This document shows, one piece after another, positions 17,461 through 27,039 of a stretch of 64,000 nucleotides of DNA. How positions within the stretch are numbered: position 1 is the stretch's first letter; every line of letters begins with the position of its first letter. The position numbers and the translations under genes are program-made. This DNA comes from Phycicoccus avicenniae_A. GTDB lineage: Bacteria; Actinomycetota; Actinomycetes; Actinomycetales; Dermatophilaceae. The notes under the pieces were generated by a model. It ran no database searches. It worked only from the letters and a program-made list of their open reading frames with translations, and was not told the origin of the DNA. The stretch lies in contig NZ_JBNVZV010000012.1 in assembly GCF_050496545.1 (NCBI RefSeq), positions 1 through 64,000 of the forward strand, given 5' to 3'.

Positions 17461-18075
17461 TCAGGCCAGCTCGAGGCGGTAGTGGTCGCCGTCGCGGGCG
17501 AAGCCGAGGCGCTCGTAGTAGGGCGCGACCATCCCCGGAGCGGTCAGCACCCGCGTGAACCCGCGGTCCCGGAAGAGGCCGGAGCGCCGGAAGACGAACT
17601 CGCCCGGGGCGAAGTCGCGGAAGCGCGGGGTCACGTAGTCGAGCTCGACCTGCGCGGTGCCGTCGCCGGCGTCGCGGACGACGATGACGCCGGCGGTCTC
17701 GTCGCCGTGCTGCACGAGGTAGGTCGAGCGGCCCTCGCCGCCCGCCGCGCCGAACCCCGGGAAGAACCGCTCGATGTCCGTGCCGTGCACCGCGAGGAAG
17801 TGCCCCAGGTAGGAGTCGTCCTCGCGGACGGCGAGCACGGCGTAGGCCCGCTCGTCGCCGCGCTCGCGGAGCATCCGGGCGATGAAGTAGAGGTTGATGC
17901 CGGCGAGCACGATGTTCATCGCGACCATCGGCCAGACGTCGAGCAGCGCGTTGAACACGGTGAGGATGAGGCAGGCCACCGTGTTGAGCACGCGCAGCCG
18001 CAGGATGCGGGCCTGGAGCAGCGAGAAGACGAGCAGCGCCGAGCCGAACCAGCCGAGCGCGTCGAGCCAGGTCAC
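17461..18075 (-). CDS. YgjV-like membrane domain joined to a GNAT-like domain
   Basis: A 204-residue protein. Residues ~1-75 hold three hydrophobic segments with the YgjV-family pattern (LGWFGSALLVFSLLQ, LRVLNTVACLIL, NIVLAGINLYFI). Residues ~80-204 resemble an N-acetyltransferase fold ending in GFTRVLTAPGMVAPYYERLGF, the typical last GNAT strand-helix with YxxxGF. The combination suggests a membrane-tethered acyltransferase; the substrate is unknown. GTG starts the gene and overlaps the SIMPL gene by four bases (GTGA), indicating coupled translation. The GNAT domain is somewhat degenerate in the acetyl-CoA loop, so activity is uncertain. Confidence 0.7.
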   Translation of the reverse strand: MTWLDALGWFGSALLVFSLLQARILRLRVLNTVACLILTVFNALLDVWPMVAMNIVLAGINLYFIARMLRERGDERAYAVLAVREDDSYLGHFLAVHGTDIERFFPGFGAAGGEGRSTYLVQHGDETAGVIVVRDAGDGTAQVELDYVTPRFRDFAPGEFVFRRSGLFRDRGFTRVLTAPGMVAPYYERLGFARDGDHYRLELA

Positions 18076-18698
18076 GCCGGGCCCAGCGCGAAGCGGACGA
18101 CCACCGTCGTGGACAGCGAGGACTCGCCGCCCTCGACGGGCACGCCGCCGCCGGCGTCGAAGGCGGCCAGGCGCATCTTCGGCTGTGGGCCACCGCCGCC
18201 GGGGGCCGCCTCCGTCAGCGACAGCACCGGACCGAGGGAGCGACCGGCGAGGTCGGCGTACTGCCGCGCTCGCGTGCTGGCGTCGGCGAAGGCCGCGGCC
18301 CGGGCGCGGACCATCAGCGGGCCGGGGTCGGCGACCTCGAGCGAGACGTTGTCGACCGCGAGGGCGTCGCCCGCCGCGCCGGCCAGGGCCGCGATGACGT
18401 CGCCCACCCGGCCGCGGTCGCGGACCCGCAGGCGGAGCGCCTGGTGGGCGGTGTACCCGACGACGCTCTGGCCCTCGCGGTCCCAGCGCGGGGAGACCCC
18501 CATCCCGGTGGTGCGCCGGTCGTGTTCTCCCACACCGTGGTCGGCGGCCGCGGCGATGGCGCCGTCGAGCCGGCCGGCCAGCGAGCCGAGAGCGGAGGCG
18601 ACGTCGCGGGCGTCGACCTGGACGCGCACGTCGAGGACGACGACGTCCGGCCCGGCCGCGGCCGTCCCGGTCCCGATGACTTCCACGTGGTCCGACAT
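18072..18698 (-). CDS. SIMPL-domain (DUF541) protein
   Basis: A 208-residue SIMPL/DUF541 protein. It starts with a strand (VEVIGTGTAAAGPDVVVLDV) and alternates strand-helix units, including an ATDHGVGEHDRRTTGMGVSP-like turn and a C-terminal LSTTVVVRFAL strand. No signal peptide is visible, so unlike many relatives it is probably cytoplasmic. ATG 18698 is supported by a leaderless -10 (TACAGT) seven bases upstream. It is the first gene of a two-gene transcript with the YgjV/GNAT-like gene. The biological role of the family is poorly known. Confidence 0.82.
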   Translation of the reverse strand: MSDHVEVIGTGTAAAGPDVVVLDVRVQVDARDVASALGSLAGRLDGAIAAAADHGVGEHDRRTTGMGVSPRWDREGQSVVGYTAHQALRLRVRDRGRVGDVIAALAGAAGDALAVDNVSLEVADPGPLMVRARAAAFADASTRARQYADLAGRSLGPVLSLTEAAPGGGGPQPKMRLAAFDAGGGVPVEGGESSLSTTVVVRFALGPA

Positions 18699-18705
18699 GC
18701 GGGTC

Positions 18706-18711
18706 ACTGTA
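18706..18711 (-). promoter_or_regulatory. -10 of the SIMPL gene (leaderless)
   Basis: TACAGT on the minus strand, seven bases before the ATG. Confidence 0.55.
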
Positions 18712-18781
18712 GGGCGCGGGCGGGTCGCTCCACCACGGACCCGATTCGGGCTACCTGCCGGTACAGGGTTCAATCGACCCC

Positions 18782-20208
<1,427 letters not shown>

Positions 20209-20212
<4 letters not shown>

Positions 20213-20607
20213 GCGCACCGGCCGGCCATGGACCGGTGGTGCGGCGCGCGCTGCTCGGTGCGCTCGGTGGGGCCGTGGTCCTCCAGCTCGTCGTCCTCTA
20301 CCTGCCGAGGGACCCCGGCCCGCTGCCGTTCCCGCAGGCCGACAAGCTGGTCCACCTCGGCGTCTTCCTCCTGCCTGCCGCGCTCGGCCTGCTCGCCGGG
20401 CTGCCGGCGCGCTGGGTGCTGGGGCTGCTCGCGGGGCACGCCGTGCTCAGCGAGGTGGTCCAGGCGCTGGTGCTGCCGGCACGCAGCGGCGACCCCCTCG
20501 ACACGATCGCCGACCTGCTGGGAGTCGCCCTCGGCGCGCTCCTCGCCCGTCTGCCGTGGGTCCGTCGGGCCGGCCGGCGGTCCGGGGCACCCGTCTCCCG
20601 CTGGTAG
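20209..20607 (+). CDS. VanZ-family membrane protein
   Basis: A 132-residue protein with four hydrophobic segments. It holds the VanZ-like pattern of a conserved FPQADKLVHLGVF motif (residues ~41-53) after TM1, then SEVVQALVLPARSGDPLDTIAD with acidic residues facing the membrane. VanZ relatives are linked to teicoplanin resistance, but most chromosomal members have no known role. The GTG overlaps the malic-enzyme stop by four bases, so translation is coupled. A second, only distantly similar VanZ protein is encoded at 51867-52310. Confidence 0.82.
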
Positions 20608-20834
20608 ACTGGACCCTTCCCGCCGTGGTGGCGGACGCCTGGCCGCGTCCACCCCGTCGCACCCCGCGACCACCCCCCATCCCACCCGGCACCGCCGGTG
20701 ACACCCCTGAAGTCGAACCGGCCACCCAGGACCACTGCCGGTCCGGAGACCCGTTGTACTCGCCCGTTCGCCACCGGCCGACGACGTGTCTGTCCGAACG
20801 TCCTCCCGATGACGAAACACAGGTGAACACCCCC
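20608..20834 (+). promoter_or_regulatory. long leader of the DEAD-box helicase gene
   Basis: A 227-base gap without a gene. TAGACT at 20605-20610 overlaps the vanZ stop and could be a -10, giving a leader of ~215 bases. Short complementary segments exist (GGACGC/GCGTCC; CCGGT/ACCGG), and the leader ends in AGGTGA eight bases before ATG 20835. Long structured leaders on RNA-helicase genes are often cold- or self-regulated; that is inference. Confidence 0.4.
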
Positions 20835-22904
20835 ATGCCCAAGAAGGCATCCGGGCCGAAGGCCCGTTGGACCGCTGCCCAGAAGGCGGAGAAGCGCAAG
20901 GGCCCGAAGAAGCCCCACCGTGGTCAGGCCACCGGCCGTCCCGGCTCGAGCACGCCCACGCGCTCCGGCGACGGCGAGGAGCGCGCCAAGCGCCCCCGCG
21001 CCGAGCGCTCGCCCCGCTGGGACCGCGAGGACCCCCGTCGCGGCGGCATGCCGTCCCGCGACGAGCGCCGCGAGCAGCGCCCGGAGCGCACCGAGCGCCC
21101 CCGGTTCGAGCGCGACGACCGTCCCCGCCGCGAGGAGCGCACCGACCGTCCGCGGTTCGAGCGCACCGAGCGCCCGCGGTTCCAGCGCGACGACCGTCCG
21201 CGCCGTGACGAGCGCACCGAGCGGAGCGACCGCCCGCGCGTCCAGCGCGACGACCGTCCCCGCCGTGACGAGCGCACCGAGCGGAGCGACCGTCCGCGGT
21301 TCGAGCGCGACGACCGCCCGGCCCGCACCGAGCGCCACGTCCACCGCCCGCACGACGAGCGGCCCCGCCGTGAGCGTGGCGACCGCCCGGTCCGCGACCG
21401 CGCCCCGCGTGTCGCCGACCCGGTGCGCCGCGACCGCCACGAGGGTCGTCACGCCGAGCGCCCGTGGGAGCGCGACGAGCGCCCCCGCACCTTCGAGGAC
21501 GCCGAGGCCGAGCGCGCCGAGGCCGACACCTGGACCACGTACCGCTCGGCCGCGGCCGGTGGCCCGAAGAAGGTGACCGAGGACAACGGCTTCGCCGCCC
21601 TCGGCCTGCCCGAGCGGATCGTCGAGCGCCTCGCCCGCGACGGCATCACCGACCCGTTCCCGATCCAGGCCGCGACGATCCCGGACGCCATCGCCGGGCG
21701 CGACGTCCTCGGTCGGGGCCGCACCGGCTCGGGCAAGACCCTGGCCTTCGGCCTGCCGACCATCGCCCGCCTCGCTGCCGGCGACCGGCCGGAGCCGAAG
21801 CGACCCAAGGCGCTCGTGCTCGTGCCCACCCGTGAGCTCGCGATGCAGGTCAGCGACGCCCTCGAGCCGTTCGTCCACGTCACCGGCATCACCCACCGGC
21901 TCGTCGCCGGCGGGCTGTCCTACGAGCCGCAGATCAAGAGCCTGCAGCGCGGCGTGCACCTGCTCGTCGCGACGCCGGGCCGGCTCGTCGACCTCATGGA
22001 CCGCGGTGCCGTCGACCTCGGCGGGGTCGAGGTCGCGATCCTCGACGAGGCCGACCACATGGCCGACATGGGCTTCGTGCCCGAGGTCACCGCGATCCTC
22101 GACGCCGTGCCCGACGGCGGCCAGCGCCTCCTCTTCTCGGCGACCCTCGACCGCGGCGTCGACACCCTCGTCGAGCGCTACCTCGTCGACCCGGTGACGC
22201 ACTCGACCGACGACGCCCAGGCGGCGGTCACCACGATGAGCCACCACGTGCTCCTCATCGACCCGCAGGACAAGAAGGCCCTGACCGCCGAGCTCGCCGG
22301 TCGCCCCGGCCGCTCGGTCGTCTTCGCCCGGACCCAGCTCGGGGCCGAGCGCATCGCCGGGGAGCTCCGCGGCCGCGGGGTCCTCGCGGCGGCGCTGCAC
22401 GGCGGCCTGTCGCAGAACGTCCGCAACCGCGTCCTCGGCGCCTTCCGCGACGGGAAGATGCCCGTCCTCGTCGCCACCGACGTCGCCGCGCGCGGCATCC
22501 ACGTCGACGACATCGGGATGGTCATCCAGGTCGACCCGCCGACGGACCACAAGGACTACCTGCACCGCGCCGGCCGCACCGCCCGCGCGGGGGAGGAGGG
22601 CGCGGTCGTGATGCTCGCGCTCCCGCACCAGCGCAAGATGGTCACCCGCATCATCGAGAACGCCGGCGCCGAGGCCATCACGGCCAAGGTCGCCCCCGGT
22701 GACCCGGTGATGTCCGCGCTCGGCGGCGTGGCGCCCTCCGGGGTGCCCGTGCCCGACGAGGTGTGGCGCCCCATCCTCGAGGCCCAGCCGCGCCCGCGAC
22801 GGGGTGGCCGGCCGGGTGGTCCGCGCGGCGGGCGACCGCAGCGTGGCGGAGGTGCGCCGAGGTCCGGCCGTGGCGGCGGTCGCGGAGGCAGAATGGGCGC
22901 GTGA
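20835..22904 (+). CDS. DEAD-box ATP-dependent RNA helicase
   Basis: A 689-residue RNA helicase. Residues 1-~240 are an extremely charged, probably disordered extension (Arg/Asp/Glu/Pro), including tandem 20-residue repeats of the RDDRPRRDERTERSDRPRxx type. The helicase core follows: Q-motif region, GRGRTGSGKT (motif I), PTRELA (Ia), TPGRLVDLM (Ib), LDEADHM (II), LLFSATL (III), VFARTQ (IV), ATDVAARGIH (V) and HRAGRTARA (VI). A second basic Gly/Arg-rich tail ends the protein. It unwinds RNA in ribosome assembly or mRNA decay, as RhlE/CsdA-type enzymes do. ATG 20835 has AGGTGA eight bases upstream; GTG 20823 is an alternative. It overlaps the next gene by GTGA. Confidence 0.95.
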   Translation: MPKKASGPKARWTAAQKAEKRKGPKKPHRGQATGRPGSSTPTRSGDGEERAKRPRAERSPRWDREDPRRGGMPSRDERREQRPERTERPRFERDDRPRREERTDRPRFERTERPRFQRDDRPRRDERTERSDRPRVQRDDRPRRDERTERSDRPRFERDDRPARTERHVHRPHDERPRRERGDRPVRDRAPRVADPVRRDRHEGRHAERPWERDERPRTFEDAEAERAEADTWTTYRSAAAGGPKKVTEDNGFAALGLPERIVERLARDGITDPFPIQAATIPDAIAGRDVLGRGRTGSGKTLAFGLPTIARLAAGDRPEPKRPKALVLVPTRELAMQVSDALEPFVHVTGITHRLVAGGLSYEPQIKSLQRGVHLLVATPGRLVDLMDRGAVDLGGVEVAILDEADHMADMGFVPEVTAILDAVPDGGQRLLFSATLDRGVDTLVERYLVDPVTHSTDDAQAAVTTMSHHVLLIDPQDKKALTAELAGRPGRSVVFARTQLGAERIAGELRGRGVLAAALHGGLSQNVRNRVLGAFRDGKMPVLVATDVAARGIHVDDIGMVIQVDPPTDHKDYLHRAGRTARAGEEGAVVMLALPHQRKMVTRIIENAGAEAITAKVAPGDPVMSALGGVAPSGVPVPDEVWRPILEAQPRPRRGGRPGGPRGGRPQRGGGAPRSGRGGGRGGRMGA
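21186..21305 (+). repeat. two 60-bp tandem repeats inside the DEAD-box gene
   Basis: In-frame units 21186-21245 and 21246-21305, differing at only a few positions, each encoding 20 residues beginning RDDRPRRDERTERSDRPR. A diverged longer unit precedes them (about 21111-21185), and a partial unit starts at 21306. The copy number may vary between strains. Confidence 0.85.
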
Positions 22905-23461
22905 GCGCGTCCCACACCACCGGGAAGCTCCTCGTCGCGACCCCGCAGATCGAGGAGGGCGTCTTCCACCGCAGCGTCGTCCTCGTGCTGCACCACGGCG
23001 ACGACGGCGCGCAGGGGCTGGTCCTCAACCGGCCGATCGAGGCCGGTATCGACACCGTGCTGCCCGGATGGGAGGAGCACGCCAGCTCGCCCGCGACGAT
23101 GTTCCAGGGCGGGCCGGTGCAGCTGGACTCCGCGCTCGGCCTCGTCGCGGTGCCGGGGGACGACCCCGACCCCACGGGCGTGCGCCGGCTCTTCGGGGCG
23201 GTGGCCCTGGTCGACCTCGACACCCCGCCGGTCCTCGTGGGCCCGGGCCTCACCGGGCTGCGCATCTTCGCCGGCTACGCGGGATGGGCGCCGGACCAGC
23301 TCGAGGAGGAGATCGCGACCGGGTCGTGGTTCGTCGTCGACGGCGAGAGCGGCGACGCCTTCACCGACCACCCGGTCGACCTCTGGCACCGCGTCCTGCG
23401 CCGCCAGCCGGACCCGCTGCGCTGGATGGCCTGGTACCCGCCGGACCCCTCGCTCAACTGA
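22901..23461 (+). CDS. YqgE/AlgH-family protein (DUF179)
   Basis: A 186-residue DUF179 protein with the family's landmarks: GKLLVATPQIEEGVFHRSVV at the start, HHGDDGAQGLVLNRPI, MFQGGPVQ, LRIFAGYAGWAPDQLEEEI, and a C-terminal ALRxQPDP-type helix. The function is unclear; AlgH was once thought regulatory. The GTG lies within the DEAD-box stop (GTGA overlap), so it is translationally coupled to that gene. Length matches the family (185-200). Confidence 0.9.
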   Translation: MSASHTTGKLLVATPQIEEGVFHRSVVLVLHHGDDGAQGLVLNRPIEAGIDTVLPGWEEHASSPATMFQGGPVQLDSALGLVAVPGDDPDPTGVRRLFGAVALVDLDTPPVLVGPGLTGLRIFAGYAGWAPDQLEEEIATGSWFVVDGESGDAFTDHPVDLWHRVLRRQPDPLRWMAWYPPDPSLN

Positions 23462-23469
23462 GCCCGGCG

Positions 23470-23475
23470 TAGGCT
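23470..23475 (+). promoter_or_regulatory. DUF3039 gene -10 (leaderless)
   Basis: TAGGCT with seven bases to ATG 23483. Confidence 0.6.
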
Positions 23476-23482
23476 CGGGCGC

Positions 23483-23791
23483 ATGAGCGAGACCCTCCCG
23501 CCGCCCAGCGACCCGAACGCCCCGCAGGGTGAGCCCGGCGGCCCGCAGACGCAGACGGCCGTCCTGGAGCGCACGGAGACCGTCCCCGAGGTCGCCGAGC
23601 CCGGTGACCACGAGCGCTTCGCCCACTACGTGCGCAAGGAGAAGATCCTCGAGAGCGCGCTGTCGGGGGAGCCGGTCACGGCCCTCTGCGGCAAGGTCTG
23701 GATCCCCGGCCGCAACCCGGACAGGTTCCCGGTCTGCCCCACGTGCAAGGAGATCTACGAGGGGCTGCGCCCGCCGGAGGACGGCGACTGA
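23483..23791 (+). CDS. DUF3039 protein (Cys-pair zinc-ribbon-like)
   Basis: A 102-residue actinobacterial DUF3039 protein. The first ~40 residues are a disordered Pro/Gln/Glu-rich lead. The conserved part has HYVRKEKILESAL, ALCGKVWIPGRNPDRFPVCPTCKEIYE, with three or four cysteines spaced like a metal site (CG…CPTC). The function is unknown. In many actinobacteria it adjoins the SF2 helicase gene that is found here 1.4 kb downstream, with a protease gene in between. Confidence 0.9.
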   Translation: MSETLPPPSDPNAPQGEPGGPQTQTAVLERTETVPEVAEPGDHERFAHYVRKEKILESALSGEPVTALCGKVWIPGRNPDRFPVCPTCKEIYEGLRPPEDGD

Positions 23792-23809
23792 CGCCGGCGC
23801 CCACCGCCG

Positions 23810-23856
23810 GGTCGAGGTGATGTCGGGCCGTCTCGCAGTCCCCTTTCACCTCGACC
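23810..23856 (+). terminator. inverted repeat after DUF3039
   Basis: Eleven-base arms (23810-23820 and 23846-23856) around a 25-base loop, 19 bases after the stop; possibly a terminator. The rest of the 313-base gap (23792-24104) has two ACCTTTGCG copies 57 bases apart (23872, 23929), a TAGCGT (24048-24053) that may be the protease -10, and no gene. Confidence 0.4.
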
Positions 23857-24104
23857 GGCGAGCGGTCGGGAACCTTTGCGGGGCGGCGCGCGTCGGCTCC
23901 TCGGAGCGCCGGCGGGGTGGTCCCGCGGACCTTTGCGCACTTCTTACGTCCCGATGACCCGTTGTTGGGACCGGGGGCGTATCGCGCGAGGCGCAGGTCT
24001 TACCCAACCCTGACGACGGGCAGACCCACCACCCCGTGCCCCCCGCCTAGCGTCCTGCGGGTGCCCTCGCCGACCGGCCGGGCCGTACCCCTGGAAGGAC
24101 GTCC

Positions 24105-25088
24105 ATGCGTACCCGTTCCCTGACCGCCCTGGCCGCGCTGACGCTCGGCGTCGCCGGTGCCCTCGTTCCCGCCTCCGCCTCGCAGGCCCGCCCGATCGCG
24201 GGAGACGCGGTCGCCTCCGCCTCCGCCGAGTGCGTCACCCACGCCGAGGTCGGCGGCCGCCAGGCCGGTGGACGCTTCGACCCCCACGAGCTCACCCCGG
24301 CGCAGGCCCGTGCGAACGACGCGGCCCTCCAGAAGACCCTGGCCGCCAAGGGCTACGCGACCGGCTCGGACGGCAAGGCCGTCTCGGCGTCCGCGCAGCG
24401 CAGCGCCTCGGCGAAGAAGCCGGTCGCCGCCGCGTTCGCCGGCGGCGTCGTCGACGTCTACGTCCACATCATCACCGACGGCACGAACGGCAAGCTGACC
24501 GCGACGCAGGTCAACAACCAGATCTCGGTCCTCAACGCCGCCTACTCCAGCGCCGGCTTCTCGTTCCGCCTCGCGGGCACGGACACCACGACGAACGCCT
24601 CCTGGTACTCCGGCCTCACCGACGGCACCACCCAGGAGCGCCAGATGAAGACCGCCCTGCGCAAGGGCAACATGGGCGACCTCAACCTCTACACCGCCGA
24701 CCTCGGTGGCGGCCTCCTCGGCTGGGCGACCTTCCCCAAGGCCAGCCTCGACACGATGGACGGCGTCGTCATCCTCGACGAGTCGGTCCCCGGCGGCAGC
24801 GCCGCGCCGTACAACCTCGGTGACACCGCGACCCACGAGGTCGGTCACTGGCTCAACCTCTTCCACACCTTCCAGGGCGGCTGCTCCGGCGGCGACTCGG
24901 TGAGCGACACCCCGGCCGAGGCCTCGCCCGCGTCCGGTTGCCCGACCGGCCGCGACACCTGCACGGCCACCGGCCTGGACCCGATCAAGAACTTCATGGA
25001 CTACTCCGACGACGCGTGCATGGACCACTTCACGACCGGTCAGAACACCCGCATGCAGAACGCCTGGCTCGCCTACCGCAACGTCTGA
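24105..25088 (+). CDS. secreted M43-type zinc metalloprotease
   Basis: A 327-residue exported protease. A signal peptide covers residues 1-~28 (ALVPASASQA region), then a propeptide-like segment to ~120. The catalytic domain has HEVGHWLNLFHTF (three zinc-binding His and the Glu base; residues ~245-257) and a downstream Met-turn, NFMDYSDDACM, as in pappalysin/cytophagalysin relatives. Several cysteines near the active site probably form disulfides. GGAAGGA lies seven bases before ATG. It has its own leader and terminator, so it is a single-gene unit. It sits between the DUF3039 and helicase genes, which are usually neighbours. The substrate is unknown. Confidence 0.93.
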   Translation: MRTRSLTALAALTLGVAGALVPASASQARPIAGDAVASASAECVTHAEVGGRQAGGRFDPHELTPAQARANDAALQKTLAAKGYATGSDGKAVSASAQRSASAKKPVAAAFAGGVVDVYVHIITDGTNGKLTATQVNNQISVLNAAYSSAGFSFRLAGTDTTTNASWYSGLTDGTTQERQMKTALRKGNMGDLNLYTADLGGGLLGWATFPKASLDTMDGVVILDESVPGGSAAPYNLGDTATHEVGHWLNLFHTFQGGCSGGDSVSDTPAEASPASGCPTGRDTCTATGLDPIKNFMDYSDDACMDHFTTGQNTRMQNAWLAYRNV

Positions 25089-25112
25089 GCACGCCTGCGG
25101 CGCTAGCACACA

Positions 25113-25146
25113 CCGAAGGCCCCGACGAGTTCGTCGGGGCCTTCGG
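25113..25146 (+). terminator. terminator of the M43 protease gene
   Basis: A perfect 16-base inverted repeat (25113-25128 with 25131-25146) around two bases, realistically a 15-bp stem with a tetraloop. Confidence 0.85.
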
Positions 25147-25166
25147 CGCGTCGTCGTGACGGCGGT

Positions 25167-25172
25167 TAGGGT
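25167..25172 (+). promoter_or_regulatory. SF2 helicase gene -10
   Basis: TAGGGT, eleven bases before ATG 25184; a very short or absent leader is expected. Confidence 0.45.
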
Positions 25173-25183
25173 GGCGCTCGCTC

Positions 25184-26950
25184 ATGAGTACCTCTGCCGC
25201 CGGCCACCTGTCACCCGCCTACCCCGAGCGGGCCGCGTGGGGTACCGCCGCCAAGCTGCGCGCCTGGCAGGAGGAGGCCCTCACGGCCTACCTCGGGCAG
25301 GAGGGCAAGGACTTCCTCGCCGTCGCGACCCCCGGCGCCGGCAAGACCACGTACGCCCTGCGGATCGCCACCGAGCTGCTCGACCGCGGCCTCGTGCGGG
25401 CCGTCACCGTCGTCGCCCCCACCGAGCACCTCAAGACCCAGTGGGCCGATGCCGCGGGCCGCGTGGGCATCCAGCTCAACCCGTCGTTCTCGAACTCGGC
25501 CGGCGTGCACTCGAGCGAGTACGACGGCGTCGCCCTCACCTACGCCCAGGTCGCCGCGAACCCCGGCCTGCACAAGCAGCGCACCGAGGCCGAGCCCACG
25601 CTCGTCATCCTCGACGAGATCCACCACGGCGGCGACGCCCGCTCGTGGGGCGACGGCATCCGCGAGGCGTTCACCCCGGCGGTGCGCCGGCTCTCGCTGA
25701 CCGGGACGCCGTTCCGCTCCGACACCAGCCCGATCCCGTTCGTGCGCTACGAGATGGGCCAGGACGGCATCCTGCGCTCGGCCTCGGACTACACCTACGG
25801 GTACGCCGCGGCCCTGCGCGACGGCGTCGTGCGGCCCGTCCTCTTCCTGGCCTACGGCGGCGCGATGCGCTGGCGCACCAAGGCCGGTGACGAGGTGGCC
25901 GCCCGGCTCGGCGAGCCCCTGACCAAGGACATCACCGCGCACGCGTGGCGCACCGCGCTCGACCCCAAGGGCGAGTGGATCCCGGCGGTGCTCCGCGCCG
26001 CCGACAAGCGCCTCTCCGAGGTGCGCCGGCACGTACCGGACGCCGGTGGGCTCGTCATCGCCTCGAACCAGTCCGCGGCGCGCGCCTACGCGCGCATCCT
26101 CACGGCGGTCACGGGGGAGGAGACCACGGTCGTCCTCTCCGACGACGCCGGCGCCAGCGCCCGGATCGAGCAGTTCGCCGGCTCCGAGACGCGGTGGATG
26201 GTCGCCGTCCGGATGGTCTCCGAGGGCGTCGACGTGCCCCGGCTCGCGGTCGGCGTCTACGCGACGTCCACCTCGACCCCGCTCTTCTTCGCCCAGGCCG
26301 TCGGACGCTTCGTGCGGGCCCGACGCCGGGGCGAGACCGCCTCGGTGTTCCTGCCGTCGGTGCCGGTCATCCTCCAGCTCGCCGCGACGATGGAGGAGGA
26401 GCGCGACCACGCGCTGAACCGGCCGAGCAGCGACGAGGACGAGGCCTCGCTGTGGGCCGAGGAGGAGGGGCTCATCGCGGCGGCGAACCGCACCGAGTCC
26501 GCGCTCGACCTCGAGGAGTCCCGCTTCGAGGCGCTGGAGTCCGACGCGCACTTCGACCACGTGCTCTTCGACGCCAAGCAGTTCGGCCTGCACGCCGAGG
26601 TGGGCTCGGAGGAGGAGCAGGACTACCTGGGTCTCCCGGGGCTGCTCGAGCCCGACCAGGTGGCCCTGCTGCTCCACGAGCGCCAGGCCAAGCAGGCCAA
26701 GGGCGGACGCACCCGCGAGAGCGCGCCGGCCGGTCCGAGCCCCGTCGCCCAGCACCGCGCGCTCGCCGCGCAGCGCAAGGAGCTCAACAAGCTCGTGGCC
26801 GCCTACTCGAGCAAGACCGGTGCGGCGCACGCGAACATCCACATGGACCTGCGGCGCGCGTGCGGTGGCCCGGAGCTCGCGTCGGCCACGAGCGAGCAGG
26901 TGACCGAGCGGATCGCCAGGATCCGGCTCTGGTTCGTCGGCCGCCGCTGA
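25184..26950 (+). CDS. DEAD/DEAH-box SF2 helicase (XPB/restriction-subunit-like)
   Basis: A 588-residue superfamily 2 ATPase. RecA-like domain 1: LRAWQEEAL (residues ~27-35), Walker A ATPGAGKTT (~48-56), VVAPTEHLKTQW, DEIHHGG (motif II, DEIH) and LTGTPFR (III). Domain 2: VIASNQSAARAY, VRMVSEGVDVPRLAVG (V) and FFAQAVGRFVRARR (VI). The C-terminal third is helical and acidic with no nuclease motif. Such stand-alone actinobacterial helicases accompany DUF3039 proteins; a DNA repair or RNA role has not been settled. The start is set by ATG with a near-leaderless TAGGGT. Confidence 0.9.
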   Translation: MSTSAAGHLSPAYPERAAWGTAAKLRAWQEEALTAYLGQEGKDFLAVATPGAGKTTYALRIATELLDRGLVRAVTVVAPTEHLKTQWADAAGRVGIQLNPSFSNSAGVHSSEYDGVALTYAQVAANPGLHKQRTEAEPTLVILDEIHHGGDARSWGDGIREAFTPAVRRLSLTGTPFRSDTSPIPFVRYEMGQDGILRSASDYTYGYAAALRDGVVRPVLFLAYGGAMRWRTKAGDEVAARLGEPLTKDITAHAWRTALDPKGEWIPAVLRAADKRLSEVRRHVPDAGGLVIASNQSAARAYARILTAVTGEETTVVLSDDAGASARIEQFAGSETRWMVAVRMVSEGVDVPRLAVGVYATSTSTPLFFAQAVGRFVRARRRGETASVFLPSVPVILQLAATMEEERDHALNRPSSDEDEASLWAEEEGLIAAANRTESALDLEESRFEALESDAHFDHVLFDAKQFGLHAEVGSEEEQDYLGLPGLLEPDQVALLLHERQAKQAKGGRTRESAPAGPSPVAQHRALAAQRKELNKLVAAYSSKTGAAHANIHMDLRRACGGPELASATSEQVTERIARIRLWFVGRR

Positions 26951-26954
26951 GGGC

Positions 26955-26987
26955 GTTCTCAGGCCGTTCACCTGCGGGTCCACATCC
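26955..26987 (+). promoter_or_regulatory. PHO-box-like triple 11-base repeat
   Basis: Three consecutive 11-mers: GTTCTCAGGCC (26955-26965), GTTCACCTGCG (26966-26976) and GGTCCACATCC (26977-26987). They resemble the streptomycete PhoP box built on GTTCACC units. The centre is ~70 bases upstream of the expected transcription start of a phosphatase gene, a suitable activator position. Confidence 0.6.
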
Positions 26988-27025
26988 GGCCGCACCCCCG
27001 ACGCGCGGGGCGGCCCCGGCCGGGC

Positions 27026-27031
27026 TATGGT
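27026..27031 (+). promoter_or_regulatory. nucleotidase gene -10 (leaderless)
   Basis: TATGGT with eight bases to GTG 27040. Confidence 0.55.
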
Positions 27032-27039
27032 CCCGAGCC

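Noticed and set aside
21000..21500. Possible CRISPR-like array in the repeat-rich stretch
   Set aside because: The repeats are in-frame coding units without spacers and vary in step with the protein repeat.
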